Source of the DNA: a virus | Reading direction: 5' to 3' (one strand) | IMG/VR virus record: IMGVR_UViG_3300026097_000015 | Span: 37,545-101,544 of that record | Length of the DNA: 64,000 bases | Part shown: positions 47,310-56,800 of the stretch, one piece after another | Layout of the letters: the number at the start of each line of letters is the position of its first letter | Numbering within the stretch: the stretch's first letter is position 1 | Notes under the pieces: generated by a model | What the model saw: only the letters and a program-made list of their open reading frames with translations | Told to the model about the DNA's origin: nothing | Databases searched by the model: none | Translations under genes and position numbers: made by a program

Positions 47310-48559
47310 TGAGTTTAGATTATAAGAATTTGGGGCAAAGTGGTGTTGCTGGTGAAGGATTAGAGAATTATTATGTATCAGTAGCTGGAGGCCCTGGAGG
47401 CAACTCTACTACTACCGCCGCCTACTCCACAGACGGAATCACCTGGGCAGAGTCAACCATGCCAGTAAGTGCAAGGTGGACATCAGTAACCTATGGAGAA
47501 GGCAAATTTATAGCAGCACCCTACTACTCCGATAACGCATTTTACTCTACCGATGGCATAACCTGGACACAAGCTACTATAGGGTTAAACTTTTACCTGT
47601 CAGCTGTAGGCTATGGAGACGGCAAGTTTGTAGCCCTAAGCCCAGCAGCCTCAACCAACGCCGCCTACTCCACCGATGGCATCACTTGGATAGCCACCAC
47701 TAAGCCAGTCTCGTACTCTAATGAGTGGTACTCTATAACATATGGAAACGGAAAGTTTTTGTCAGTAAATCAGTCGAATATTAATGGGCAGCAGCTGGGT
47801 TTCACCCTTATTTCTACAGACGGAATAACATGGACAGAATCTTCAACTAATCTACCATCAGATTTTGTATGGATAGGCGAAGCAGCTTATGGAGATGGTA
47901 AGTTCGTAACAGTAGCTACCTTTTCCTCCACTGCCGCCTACTCCACAGACGGAATTACCTGGACACAGTCCACCATGCCTACAGGTTCAGGATGGTCCTC
48001 AGTAACCTACGGAGATGGAAAATTTGTAGCAGTGGCAGGCTCCTACACCACTGCCGCCTACTCAACCGACGGTATTACATGGACACAGTCCACCCTCCCA
48101 GCAAGCGACCCATGGAAATCAGTAACCTATGGAGGCGATAAATTTGTAACAGTAGCTGGAGGAAGCGGCACCTCCACCGCCGCCGCTTACTCAACCGACG
48201 GTATTACATGGACACAGTCCACCCTCCCAGCAACTGAAAATTGGTTTTCAGTAATCCACGGAGAAAACCTTTTTAAATTATCCGAAAACAATCAATACAC
48301 AGTACCATCTACAAAAGAAGCTATCATTTCATCTATTTACATAGCAAATAATGAAACAACTTCTCAGACCTATTCTGTGGCGGTAGTTCCAAATGGTGAA
48401 ACACTATCAAACATTCACTACATTAGAAAAGATATTTCAATTGATGGAAATGACTTCCATACTATTGGTACTAAGATTACCCTTGCAGAAGGGGATCAGA
48501 TAATTACCGAGGGTACATCACTAAATGTATCTGTCAACATCTTTGGATTGGAGAAATAG
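47309..48559 (+). CDS. Propeller adhesin 2 (7 repeats + C-terminal sandwich)
   Basis: 416 residues, start overlapping the preceding stop. Seven YSTDGITW units, many near-identical at the DNA level (TCCACCCTCCCAGCAA and similar). C-terminal YTVPSTKEAIISSIYIAN...NIFGLEK sandwich as in adhesin 1. Stop overlaps the next GTG. Confidence 0.75.
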   Translation: MSLDYKNLGQSGVAGEGLENYYVSVAGGPGGNSTTTAAYSTDGITWAESTMPVSARWTSVTYGEGKFIAAPYYSDNAFYSTDGITWTQATIGLNFYLSAVGYGDGKFVALSPAASTNAAYSTDGITWIATTKPVSYSNEWYSITYGNGKFLSVNQSNINGQQLGFTLISTDGITWTESSTNLPSDFVWIGEAAYGDGKFVTVATFSSTAAYSTDGITWTQSTMPTGSGWSSVTYGDGKFVAVAGSYTTAAYSTDGITWTQSTLPASDPWKSVTYGGDKFVTVAGGSGTSTAAAYSTDGITWTQSTLPATENWFSVIHGENLFKLSENNQYTVPSTKEAIISSIYIANNETTSQTYSVAVVPNGETLSNIHYIRKDISIDGNDFHTIGTKITLAEGDQIITEGTSLNVSVNIFGLEK

Positions 48560-49545
48560 TGGGTTTCAAAACTTATAAGAACGGTGAAGAGGTAGGTATT
48601 TTTGATACCGCTGATATTTCCAATGTAAGTGTAGATGACTTAGAGGTTAGGGATGTTGTTAGTAATATTTTTGTTGCAGTAGCTAATGCCTCCACCGACG
48701 CCGCTTACTCCACCGACGGAATCACCTGGACAGCCATCACCATGCCAACATCTCCAGATTGGTCCTCAGTAACCTATGGAAATGGAAAGTTTGTAGCAGT
48801 ATCTACTAACGATTTTGACATCGCCGCTTACTCCACCGACGGAATCACCTGGACACAGACCACTATGCCTACAAGCAACAACTGGCAATCAGTGACCTAC
48901 GGAGATGGAAAGTTTGTGGCAGTAGTCAACTCTTACCCTTCCTCCACCGCCGCTTACTCCACCGACGGAATTACCTGGGCACAAGCTACTTTGCCAACAA
49001 GCAATGGCTGGTACTCAGTAACCTATGGAGATGGCAAGTTTGTAGCAATAGCCACCTACGGCACCGCCGCCGCCTACTCAACCGATGGCATTACCTGGAC
49101 ACAGTCTACCCTCCCAGCAAATGGATTCTGGTATTCAGTAACCCACGGAGACAATAAGTTTGTAGCAGTAGCCGAAGGCACCGCCGCTTACTCCACAGAC
49201 GGAATAACTTGGACGGGGACTACAACTACAGCAGGGGTCTGGGATTCGATAACTCACGGAAATGATAGATTTTTAGCAGTTGGGTACAACTCTTCTGCCG
49301 CATCATACTCTGATGACGGCATTACTTGGACTCAGGCAACATTGCCAGCCTCTAGAACATGGCGAGTAACCTTTGGTAATGGAAGGTATATAGCAGTTTC
49401 AGACTCTTTTTCCAGCTCCACCACCGCAGCCTACTCCACAGACGGCATTACCTGGACACAGTCCACCTTGCCATCAGGTGCAAATTGGACATCAGTAACC
49501 CACGGAGCACCATTATTAACTAAATCAATCAGAAATCTGTTTTAA
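48559..49545 (+). CDS. Propeller adhesin 3 (7 repeats, short tail)
   Basis: 328 residues from GTG. The N-terminal GFKTYKNGEEVGIFDTADIS adaptor is shared with adhesin 4. Seven YSTDGITW/YSDDGITW units follow; the C-terminus is LLTKSIRNLF instead of a sandwich. Unit 6 has YSDDG. Confidence 0.75.
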   Translation: MGFKTYKNGEEVGIFDTADISNVSVDDLEVRDVVSNIFVAVANASTDAAYSTDGITWTAITMPTSPDWSSVTYGNGKFVAVSTNDFDIAAYSTDGITWTQTTMPTSNNWQSVTYGDGKFVAVVNSYPSSTAAYSTDGITWAQATLPTSNGWYSVTYGDGKFVAIATYGTAAAYSTDGITWTQSTLPANGFWYSVTHGDNKFVAVAEGTAAYSTDGITWTGTTTTAGVWDSITHGNDRFLAVGYNSSAASYSDDGITWTQATLPASRTWRVTFGNGRYIAVSDSFSSSTTAAYSTDGITWTQSTLPSGANWTSVTHGAPLLTKSIRNLF

Positions 49546-49556
49546 CTGGGGGAATA

Positions 49557-50564
49557 TTGGTATTTAGAACTTATAAAAACGGAACAAGGCTAGCAAACTT
49601 TGATTCTTTAGAAATTGAAGATAAGCTAAGCTTAGATGATTTGCAGGTTAATGATGTTGCTACTGATATTTTTGTTGCAGTAGCCGATGCCTCTTCCACC
49701 GCCGCCTACTCCACAGATGGTATCACCTGGACACAGTCCACCCTGCCAGCAAGTACTGCCTGGAACTCAGTAACTTATGGCGACGGAAAATTTGTAGCAG
49801 TAGCGGGAGACAACTATTCCTCCGACACAGCAGCCTACTCAACCGACGCCATAACCTGGACACAGTCCACCCTCCCAGCAAGCGATAGCTTGTTCAGACT
49901 AACTTATGGAGACGGTAAATTTGTAGCAATAGCTAATGCCTCCACCGACGCCGCCTACTCCACAGACGGCATTACCTGGACACAGTCTACTCTCCCAAAT
50001 AACGGGATCTGGCATTCAGTAACTTATGGCGACGGAAAATTTGTAGCAGTAGCTGATTATCCCGCCATTGCAGCCTACTCAACAGACGGAATCACCTGGA
50101 CACAGTCCACCTTGCCAAGTTTTGGTTTTACAGCAGTAACTTATGGAGACGGTAAATTTGCAGCATTGACTACTTTTGGTTCTACCAACACCGCAGCCTA
50201 CTCCACCGACGGTATTACTTGGACACAAACTACTCTGGCAGGGGAGGTGTGGGCTTCAGTAACCTATGGAGACGGTAAGTTTGTAGCAGTATCGGGATTA
50301 AGTAGCACCTCGTCCACCGCCGCCTACTCCACAGATGGTATCACCTGGACACAAACCACTCTACCAGCAAGTGAGAGCTGGTACTCAGTAATCTATGGAA
50401 CCGACAGGTTTGTAGCAGTAGCCAGTAACGCACTTTACGCCAACGCCGCCTACTCTACCGATGGCATCACTTGGACACAGTCTACTTCGACCCCAAGTGC
50501 TGCCTGGCGATCAGTAACTTACGGGTCATCACTATTCACTAAATCAATCAGAGAACTATTCTAA
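49557..50564 (+). CDS. Propeller adhesin 4 (7 repeats, short tail)
   Basis: 335 residues from TTG. FRTYKNGTRLANFDSLEIED adaptor, seven units (unit 2 reads YSTDAITW), and SLFTKSIRELF tail. Closest partner is adhesin 3, so 3 and 4 are a recent duplication. Units are about 125 bp apart in DNA. Confidence 0.75.
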   Translation: MVFRTYKNGTRLANFDSLEIEDKLSLDDLQVNDVATDIFVAVADASSTAAYSTDGITWTQSTLPASTAWNSVTYGDGKFVAVAGDNYSSDTAAYSTDAITWTQSTLPASDSLFRLTYGDGKFVAIANASTDAAYSTDGITWTQSTLPNNGIWHSVTYGDGKFVAVADYPAIAAYSTDGITWTQSTLPSFGFTAVTYGDGKFAALTTFGSTNTAAYSTDGITWTQTTLAGEVWASVTYGDGKFVAVSGLSSTSSTAAYSTDGITWTQTTLPASESWYSVIYGTDRFVAVASNALYANAAYSTDGITWTQSTSTPSAAWRSVTYGSSLFTKSIRELF

Positions 50565-50566
50565 TC

Positions 50567-50575
50567 TGATATAAT
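50567..50575 (+). promoter_or_regulatory. Extended -10 promoter
   Basis: TG-A-TATAAT right after the adhesin 4 stop, 18 nt before ATG 50594 with SD AGGAGAG. Confidence 0.6.
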
Positions 50576-50593
50576 TAAACAAAAGGAGAGAAT

Positions 50594-50920
50594 ATGTATA
50601 CATACACAGTAAATGATGCAAATACAGTAGAAGTATTTGCTGAAGGTCAGGAAGCACCAATGCTTCGTCAGCCACACTATCCAAACCAGGACGCTTTTGA
50701 CACAAAGGCAGAAGCAGAAGAATGGGCACAGCTATTCATTGCATCAATGGAAGATGAAGCTGCACCATATGCCCCAATTGGCAAGGGTATTGCTGGTGAG
50801 CCAAAGCCAACTAAAGAAGATATGCTTGCAAGGCTAAAAGAGCAAGCAGAGCAGTACGGAGATGACGTACCAGCTCGTCTATCAGAAAGAATTGCTGAAC
50901 TAGAAGCAGAGCTTTCTTAA
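50594..50920 (+). CDS. Hypothetical acidic protein, end of the fibre region
   Basis: 108 residues. MYTYTVNDANTVEVFAEGQ and a later EDMLARLKEQAEQYGDDVP then coiled coil. Small acidic proteins at the end of fibre arrays are sometimes chaperones for fibre folding; that role is speculative. Followed by a strong terminator. Confidence 0.6.
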   Translation: MYTYTVNDANTVEVFAEGQEAPMLRQPHYPNQDAFDTKAEAEEWAQLFIASMEDEAAPYAPIGKGIAGEPKPTKEDMLARLKEQAEQYGDDVPARLSERIAELEAELS

Positions 50921-50938
50921 TTTAATTAAATCAGTTTA

Positions 50939-50966
50939 CGGAGTCACTAGACAGTGACTCCGTTTT
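50939..50966 (+). terminator. Rho-independent terminator
   Basis: CGGAGTCACT-AGAC-AGTGACTCCG followed by TTTT. Perfect 10-bp stem. Separates the fibre array from the sulfation cassette. Confidence 0.93.
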
Positions 50967-50967
50967 C

Positions 50968-50976
50968 TGTTATAAT
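50968..50976 (+). promoter_or_regulatory. Extended -10 promoter of the sulfation cassette
   Basis: TG-T-TATAAT immediately after the terminator; ATG 50999 follows 22 nt later. Confidence 0.65.
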
Positions 50977-50998
50977 AAATGTAAAAGATTGGCAGGGT

Positions 50999-51658
50999 AT
51001 GGAACATTACGATGTATTAATAGCTACCCCTGGGCACAGCCTAGAGGCACAGTATGTACAAAGTTTATTAGAAACAACAGCAGAATTAAATAATCAAGGT
51101 ATATCTTATAAATGGCTAAACGCCTATTCTTCTCTAGTTCATAATGCAAGAGAAATGACAGCTACTGGCGGTATTGATAGAAATCTTAATCCCCTAGATG
51201 CAGGACCCCTAGGAGATAAAGTAACATACAATAAAATATTTTGGATTGATTCAGATATTTCCTGGACCCCAGAAGATTTTATAAAGCTGTATGAATCAGA
51301 ATATGATGTCGTAACAGGTGCATACCTTTTGGCTGATGGAACTACTACATCAGTTCATGAATGGGGTGTTGTTGGCGGTATGCCAAAAGAAAGAATCATG
51401 TCCTTAGAAGAGCCTCTTAAAATTCAAAGTATGGGATTTGGATTTGCCGCCATAAAAGCAGGGGTATTTGAAAAGCTAGAAAGACCATGGTTTGGTCACT
51501 ATACACAACAAATACAATTGCCAAATGGCAAAATTATGGACACATATCTAGGAGAAGACATCTCTTGGTGTGTCAATGCATATAAAGCGGGTATTGAAAT
51601 TTATCTAGACCCAACAGTATTAGTAGGACATATGAAGAAGGTAAAAATCGAATGGTAG
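50999..51658 (+). CDS. GT-A-fold glycosyltransferase-like protein
   Basis: 219 residues from ATG 50999. The GTG at 50954 lies inside the terminator and is rejected. YDVLIATPGHSLEAQYVQSL, the D-x-D of IFWIDSDISWTPEDF and LGEDISWCVNAYKAG fit a GT-A fold glycosyltransferase. It is the first gene of a four-gene cluster with sulfotransferase and APS kinase and so may build the acceptor glycan. Overlaps the next gene by 7 nt. Confidence 0.75.
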   Translation: MEHYDVLIATPGHSLEAQYVQSLLETTAELNNQGISYKWLNAYSSLVHNAREMTATGGIDRNLNPLDAGPLGDKVTYNKIFWIDSDISWTPEDFIKLYESEYDVVTGAYLLADGTTTSVHEWGVVGGMPKERIMSLEEPLKIQSMGFGFAAIKAGVFEKLERPWFGHYTQQIQLPNGKIMDTYLGEDISWCVNAYKAGIEIYLDPTVLVGHMKKVKIEW

Positions 51659-52473
51659 ACAAAAAATATTATTTTATGGGAGGATTGCCAAGATCTGGTA
51701 GCACTCTTTTGGCATCAATCTTAAATCAAAATCCAGATATTTATGTATCTGCTCAATCACCTCTGCCCAATATGTTGGGGGCAGCGTATAATCAATATCA
51801 AAGTAAAGAAAATCTAGACTCAAGTAGATTTGATGATATCTATAATGTAGTAGATAACGTTATACCGCTTTTCTATGAGAAGCACCCAGAGAAATACATT
51901 ATTGACAAAAACTTTTCTTGGCTAGAGCCACACCCATATGTAATTCTAGAGAATCATCTTAAAAATGATATTCGTGTTATCTGTCCAGTTCGTAATGTGA
52001 TGGATATTCTAGCTTCTTGGAATAGGCTTTGTGAGGCAGACCCAAATAATGAATATGACAAAATTATCATAAAGGGAGATAAGAGTAAAAGAGCAATTGC
52101 TGATAAAAGGGCAGACTTTTTTATGAATATGAATAATGAAGAAATGACGGGTATTCTAAACGGCATTGAAAATCTTAAAAGAATTCTATACCCACAATTT
52201 AAAGACAACATCATGCTTGTAGATTATGATGACTTAATGTCAGACACCCCAGGTACAATCAAAAAGGTATACGACTTTTTAGGCATTGAACACTTTGACC
52301 ACACCTTTGAAAACATGAAAACAACTCACGAATATAAAGATATCTGGGGTGTAAAAGGTCACCACGAAATTAAGCCCACTATTCAAAAAGAAGAATATGA
52401 CCTAGAGTCAATCTTCTCTAAGCAAACAATTGAAAAGTATTCAGGTCTAGAATTTTGGAAGGGTATTAAATGA
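51652..52473 (+). CDS. Sulfotransferase (PAPS-dependent)
   Basis: 273 residues. MGGLPRSGSTLLASIL (10-24) is the 5'-phosphosulfate loop. CPVRNVMDILASWNRL carries the 3'-phosphate-binding arginine/serine pair, and VDYDDLMSDTPGTIKKVYDFLG the C-terminal helix of the family. Transfers sulfate from PAPS to a hydroxyl or amine. Stop overlaps the next ATG, so it is coupled to the PAPS-forming enzyme. Confidence 0.9.
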   Translation: MVDKKYYFMGGLPRSGSTLLASILNQNPDIYVSAQSPLPNMLGAAYNQYQSKENLDSSRFDDIYNVVDNVIPLFYEKHPEKYIIDKNFSWLEPHPYVILENHLKNDIRVICPVRNVMDILASWNRLCEADPNNEYDKIIIKGDKSKRAIADKRADFFMNMNNEEMTGILNGIENLKRILYPQFKDNIMLVDYDDLMSDTPGTIKKVYDFLGIEHFDHTFENMKTTHEYKDIWGVKGHHEIKPTIQKEEYDLESIFSKQTIEKYSGLEFWKGIK

Positions 52474-53219
52474 TTATCCAAATCATAGGACTACCAGGTA
52501 CAGGTAAGACTGCCTTAGCAAAAGAGCTATGCAGAAGAACAGATGCTATTCATTTGAATGCAGATGATGTGCGTGCTGATTTAAATAAAGACCTTGGATT
52601 TTCTGTAGAGGACAGGGTAGAGCAGGCTAGAAGAATGGGGGCATTATCTAGACTTCTATCTAATCAAGGGAAGCTTGTGGTTGTAGACTTTGTAAATCCA
52701 ACACAAGAAACCAGGGAAGCCTTTGGTAATGCAGATAGAATTATCTGGGTTAACAGAATTGAAAGCGGTAGGTTTGAAGATACAAACAATCTATGGGAAG
52801 ACCCAAAGCGTCACGACCTTCAAATCTTTGCTGGTTTAACTATTGAAGAAGAAGCAATGGAAGTCTTAAAAGCTTTTAACATTCATGATTGGACTGAGCC
52901 AACTACCTTGCAATTAGGCAGGTATCAGCCATGGCATGAGGGTCATAGTGCACTGTATGATGCAGGACTAGAAAGAACTTCACAGGTTTTAGTAGGTGTA
53001 CGTAATACCGAGGGCACATCAGAAAAGGACCCAATGGGATATTCAGAAGTAGAGTCTTACATTCGTAAAGATAGGCCAAATGCTCTAATTATGAAACTAC
53101 CAAATATCACAAATATTATCTATGGACGTGATGTGGGATATAAGATTGAAAAGGTAGAACTATCTCAAGAACTACAATCTATTTCAGCTACACAAAAGCG
53201 TAAAGAGATGGGTATTTAG
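52470..53219 (+). CDS. APS kinase fused to HxGH nucleotidylyltransferase domain
   Basis: 249 residues. The N-terminal P-loop kinase has GLPGTGKTALAKEL (7-20), LNADDVRADLN and VVDFVNPTQE, as in adenylylsulfate kinases (CysC). The C-terminal 110 residues contain RYQPWHEGHSALYDAG (HEGH at 156-159) and ISATQKRKEM (238-247), which match HxGH/ISxTxxR nucleotidylyltransferases (ATP sulfurylase- or cytidylyltransferase-like). It could make PAPS from ATP and sulfate or APS. Coupled at both ends. Confidence 0.82.
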   Translation: MIIQIIGLPGTGKTALAKELCRRTDAIHLNADDVRADLNKDLGFSVEDRVEQARRMGALSRLLSNQGKLVVVDFVNPTQETREAFGNADRIIWVNRIESGRFEDTNNLWEDPKRHDLQIFAGLTIEEEAMEVLKAFNIHDWTEPTTLQLGRYQPWHEGHSALYDAGLERTSQVLVGVRNTEGTSEKDPMGYSEVESYIRKDRPNALIMKLPNITNIIYGRDVGYKIEKVELSQELQSISATQKRKEMGI

Positions 53220-53425
53220 TGGAAGCGACAAAATCTAGAAGTGCTGCAAAAGCCATTACCTGGAGAATAACAGGAACCCTAGATACCTTTTTGATTGCTT
53301 GGCTAATTACCAGAGAACCATTAATTGCAAGTAGTATTGCTGTTTTAGAAGTAATAACTAAAACAGTTTTGTATTATTTGCACGAAAGAGGATGGAATAG
53401 AATTTCCTGGGGTAGGGAAAAATAA
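53219..53425 (+). CDS. DUF2061 small membrane protein
   Basis: 68 residues from GTG overlapping the preceding TAG. KSRSAAKAITWRITGTLDTFLIAWLI and SIAVLEVITKTVLYYLHERGWNRI match DUF2061, with two spans. DUF2061 is often linked to APS kinase genes, supporting a sulfur-handling role, perhaps sulfate transport or complex anchoring. Confidence 0.85.
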   Translation: MEATKSRSAAKAITWRITGTLDTFLIAWLITREPLIASSIAVLEVITKTVLYYLHERGWNRISWGREK

Positions 53426-53439
53426 AAAAGGAGAGACAA

Positions 53440-53826
53440 ATGAGCAACCCAAACATTACAATTACAGGTAGACTAGCTGCAGATCCAGAATATAGAGATT
53501 TTGGCTCAAACAATGTTGCTAAGTTTAGAGTTATAACATCAGACCGTCGTAGAAAAGACGATGGTACATGGGAAGATATCAATACATCTGGCTGGAAAAT
53601 TTCTGCATGGAATAATCTAGCAACATCTTGTAAAAATATTTTGCAAAAGGGACAAGAGGTTATCGTAACTGGGGTAATCAATGAAGATTCCTGGGAAGAC
53701 AAAGAGGGTAACTCTAGAAAATCGGTAGAAGTAAAGGCATCTATGATTGCTGTATCTACATATGCAATTCAAAAATCAGCTTCAAGAAGTCAAGACACCA
53801 CCTTTGACCCAGAAGAAGTTTTTTAA
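53440..53826 (+). CDS. ssb: Single-stranded DNA-binding protein
   Basis: 128 residues. OB-fold with ITITGRLAADPEYRDFGSNNVAKFRV, SGWKISAWNNLATSC and KGQEVIVTGVINEDSWEDKEG, in the order of bacterial-type SSB. A C-terminal DPEEVF tail is acidic but shorter than a typical DDDIPF tip. SD AAAGGAG. Also expected to help phage replication or recombination. It is placed in the structural arm. Confidence 0.9.
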   Translation: MSNPNITITGRLAADPEYRDFGSNNVAKFRVITSDRRRKDDGTWEDINTSGWKISAWNNLATSCKNILQKGQEVIVTGVINEDSWEDKEGNSRKSVEVKASMIAVSTYAIQKSASRSQDTTFDPEEVF

Positions 53827-53861
53827 AGCACTTATTATGCTAAAATAGACATGGAGAAACT

Positions 53862-56800
53862 ATGTCTAACCCTTCTAATCTATATGCAGAAAAAGTTTTT
53901 GCTGAACATCCTCTCGCCCTTTGGGCACTAGATGATCAGTCGGATTATATTTCCCTAATTTCTGAAGCCCAAAGAGATTACACAACCTGGTCTATTTCTG
54001 GCGGAACTATCTCCGAAGAAGTGCAGCCAGTCGATGCTCCCTTTACAGATAGTTTTGTGGCAAAGGCGTTGGGAGACGTAGAGCCATCTCCAGGGTATGG
54101 GCAGATAGTCTTAACTAGCCCAAACATAATAAATATTAACGAATTAAACTCAACCTATGAAACATTCTCGATAGGTGCATACTTTTATTCCGATAATGCT
54201 CTAATATCTTCTTTGCAAGTAGGTTATCAATATTATGACCCTGAGCTAGAGCAGTATGTGCTTATAGATGATACTGTGGAAAACAGGGCAGCTGGAATTG
54301 ACCCAACAATGAAGATTTCTAATATTTCTGTTGGAAACGCCTGGGTCTTTATTTCTGAAACGTTTACCGCACCAGTAGAATCTGGAAGCATACAACTTGT
54401 ACTCAAGATAGACTATTTGGGCGGAGCCTCGTCGTCAGAAGAAAATAGGTTCTACATTAACGGTGTCAGCTTTGGGCAATGGTCAGAGGAGTTTTCGGCC
54501 ACATCTTTAGGACAAGAGCCTATAGACTTGCCGTCAGATATTGCATTGCCAGAATCAAAGGTGGTAAAAGCCGATGCGTATGGACTTCAAGAAAATCCAG
54601 GCTACTACTTCGTAAAAGATAATTTCTTTATGGCAAGGAACGCAGGTATACCTCTTGTTTATGGTGCCCCTAGCGTAACAACCATATTTGACAATGACGA
54701 CCTTCCATCACTTATTATACCTGGGCTAGGCATGCTAAACGAGGTGGGTAGATTTAAAGAATACACCCTAGAGATGTGGCTAAGGGTAAACCCAGAAACA
54801 ACAGAGTATAGGCGTATTTTCGGCCCTATCGCATCTGAGGATGGTCTGTATGTAAACGGCCCCTTCTTAACATTAAAAGTGGGGGATAACATCGCATCTC
54901 ATTATGTGGGGGAATGGTTTAGACCAATGCTTTTGCATATTGAAGTAATCCAAGATTCTGTAAGTATGCTCGTAAATGGAGAGCAGGTATTTTCTACAGA
55001 AATTGATACAGCAAGTCTTGACTTACCCTCTGAGTTTAACGGCGAAGGCAAGAATCAGGACTGGCTAGGTTTCTACGGACATAGCGACGTATATCCAATA
55101 GACATTGAGTCTATAGCAATCTACCCATATCAAGTGCCCTCTATACTAGCAAAGAGAAGATGGGTGTTTGGACAAGGTGTAGAATTCCCAGAAAACATCA
55201 ACTCTTCTTATAGTGGAACATCTGTTTTGATAGACTATCCATTTGCTAATTATGCAAACAACTACAACTATCCAGATCTGGGTAGATGGGAACAGGGCGT
55301 GGTAGAAAACTTAGATACAGATGGCGATAGACTATCATCTCCAGAATATGATTTACCAGAAATTGTTTTTGACAATAAGATATCAGAAGAATGGTTTTCT
55401 GATATTGAAGCAGTTCAAGATGAAAATGATGCCTTCATAACATTATTTCCAAATAATGGCTGGGACAATACAAACGGATACCTATTTCTTAATAATTTTA
55501 ACTTTTTGCTTAATGGAACTAGAGCATTTTACTCTACTTTTAAAGAAGAAAGTGTTGCTGAATGGGAAAGTCAAAATCCAGAATCAGGAGAATATCCCTA
55601 TAACCTACAAACATTAATATATATACAGGATAAGCTCACAAATAACTTTTTTGAAACAAGGATAAATATATCCACAAATAGCATTGAGTATTGCATTGGG
55701 TATGATGGAGAGATCGAGGTGATTCATACAACCCCCAGACAAACTGCTGAAGAAGATTTTGTTACAGGTTTAGATGTAAGAAAAGCTTCAGATTTTTTTG
55801 GAGGAAGGCTGGCCGCTCTTTTTGGAAAAGTATCTTCACTTTCTATGTATCTTGGAGGTAGGCCAGATTTTACTCAAACATTTAGAGGTAAGATATATAA
55901 TTTGGGGCTTGCAACTGAGAAAAACATTCAGACAATTCTAAATATTTTTGACGAGTCTGGAATTCCTCTAAACTCCGAAGATGTTTTTGAGCTGTTCCAG
56001 CAACAAGATACTGTTGAGTATGACGGAGGAGATAGCTATTTCGGGAATAACCCTTCATTCTTTGATGTCATTATTGACGGGGGAGACCCACAAACCTTAA
56101 CAGCCTCTACCCCAGTCTCAAAGATCTCAGCTCATCTAGCAAGTTATTTGTTTATGCCAAGATTCCACTTTGGAAAATATAAATTTGATGTCAATATACA
56201 GTCTTCTTGGGAAGATTATGTGCCACTCTCTTATTTTGGGAAGTATGTTGTAGATGAGCAAGGGTTAAGCTATTATGATCTTGACTTTATCCAATTCAAC
56301 GTAGACTATCCATTTTTTGAGATAGTTTCTGGAGACAATTATGATACTTCTAATAATAATGTGCGAACATATATCTCTTTTCAATACCTTGCAAATGGAG
56401 CGAATGCAACTCTAGGTAGCCTTAAAAATTTTTATGGTGCCCCTGAAAGCGGAATTATACAGCCAGGACCAGATTGGATGAACGCCAGATACGAGGTTGT
56501 TGACGGAACAGTTCTATACCTTCCCAAGGGCGTATCCTTTGATGATCTAGCACTTGTAGTTTACTTAGAAATGGGTGTAGAGGGTGCGTCTAACACGCCA
56601 ATATCAATTAGATCATTAAAACTTAGCTCTCAGTCTCTAAGCACATCTTCTCCAACACCAATAGGAAGCAGGTTCGGAGTTCCCATCTACCCCTTTAAAA
56701 AATCGGGAGTATACTTTAATTACAAGTCTCAAAACCCATACGCTATTTATAAAGATAGCACTCCATACTTGTATTTAACTCGGAATAGTGGAATTCAGGT

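Larger units (their letters stand above)
46150..50530 (+). repeat. Array of 28 propeller repeat units
   Basis: Seven units in each of four tandem genes, 120-130 bp apart, many sharing near-identical 15-20 bp blocks (GCCGCCTACTCCAC, ATCACCTGGACACAG). High recombination potential between genes and between units. Confidence 0.8.

Noticed and set aside
45638-50564. Diversity-generating retroelement linked to the Mtd-like fibre
   Set aside because: No reverse transcriptase gene and no template/variable repeat pair seen in the window.
50954-50998. GTG start for the glycosyltransferase-like gene
   Set aside because: It lies inside the terminator hairpin, upstream of the promoter's start site.
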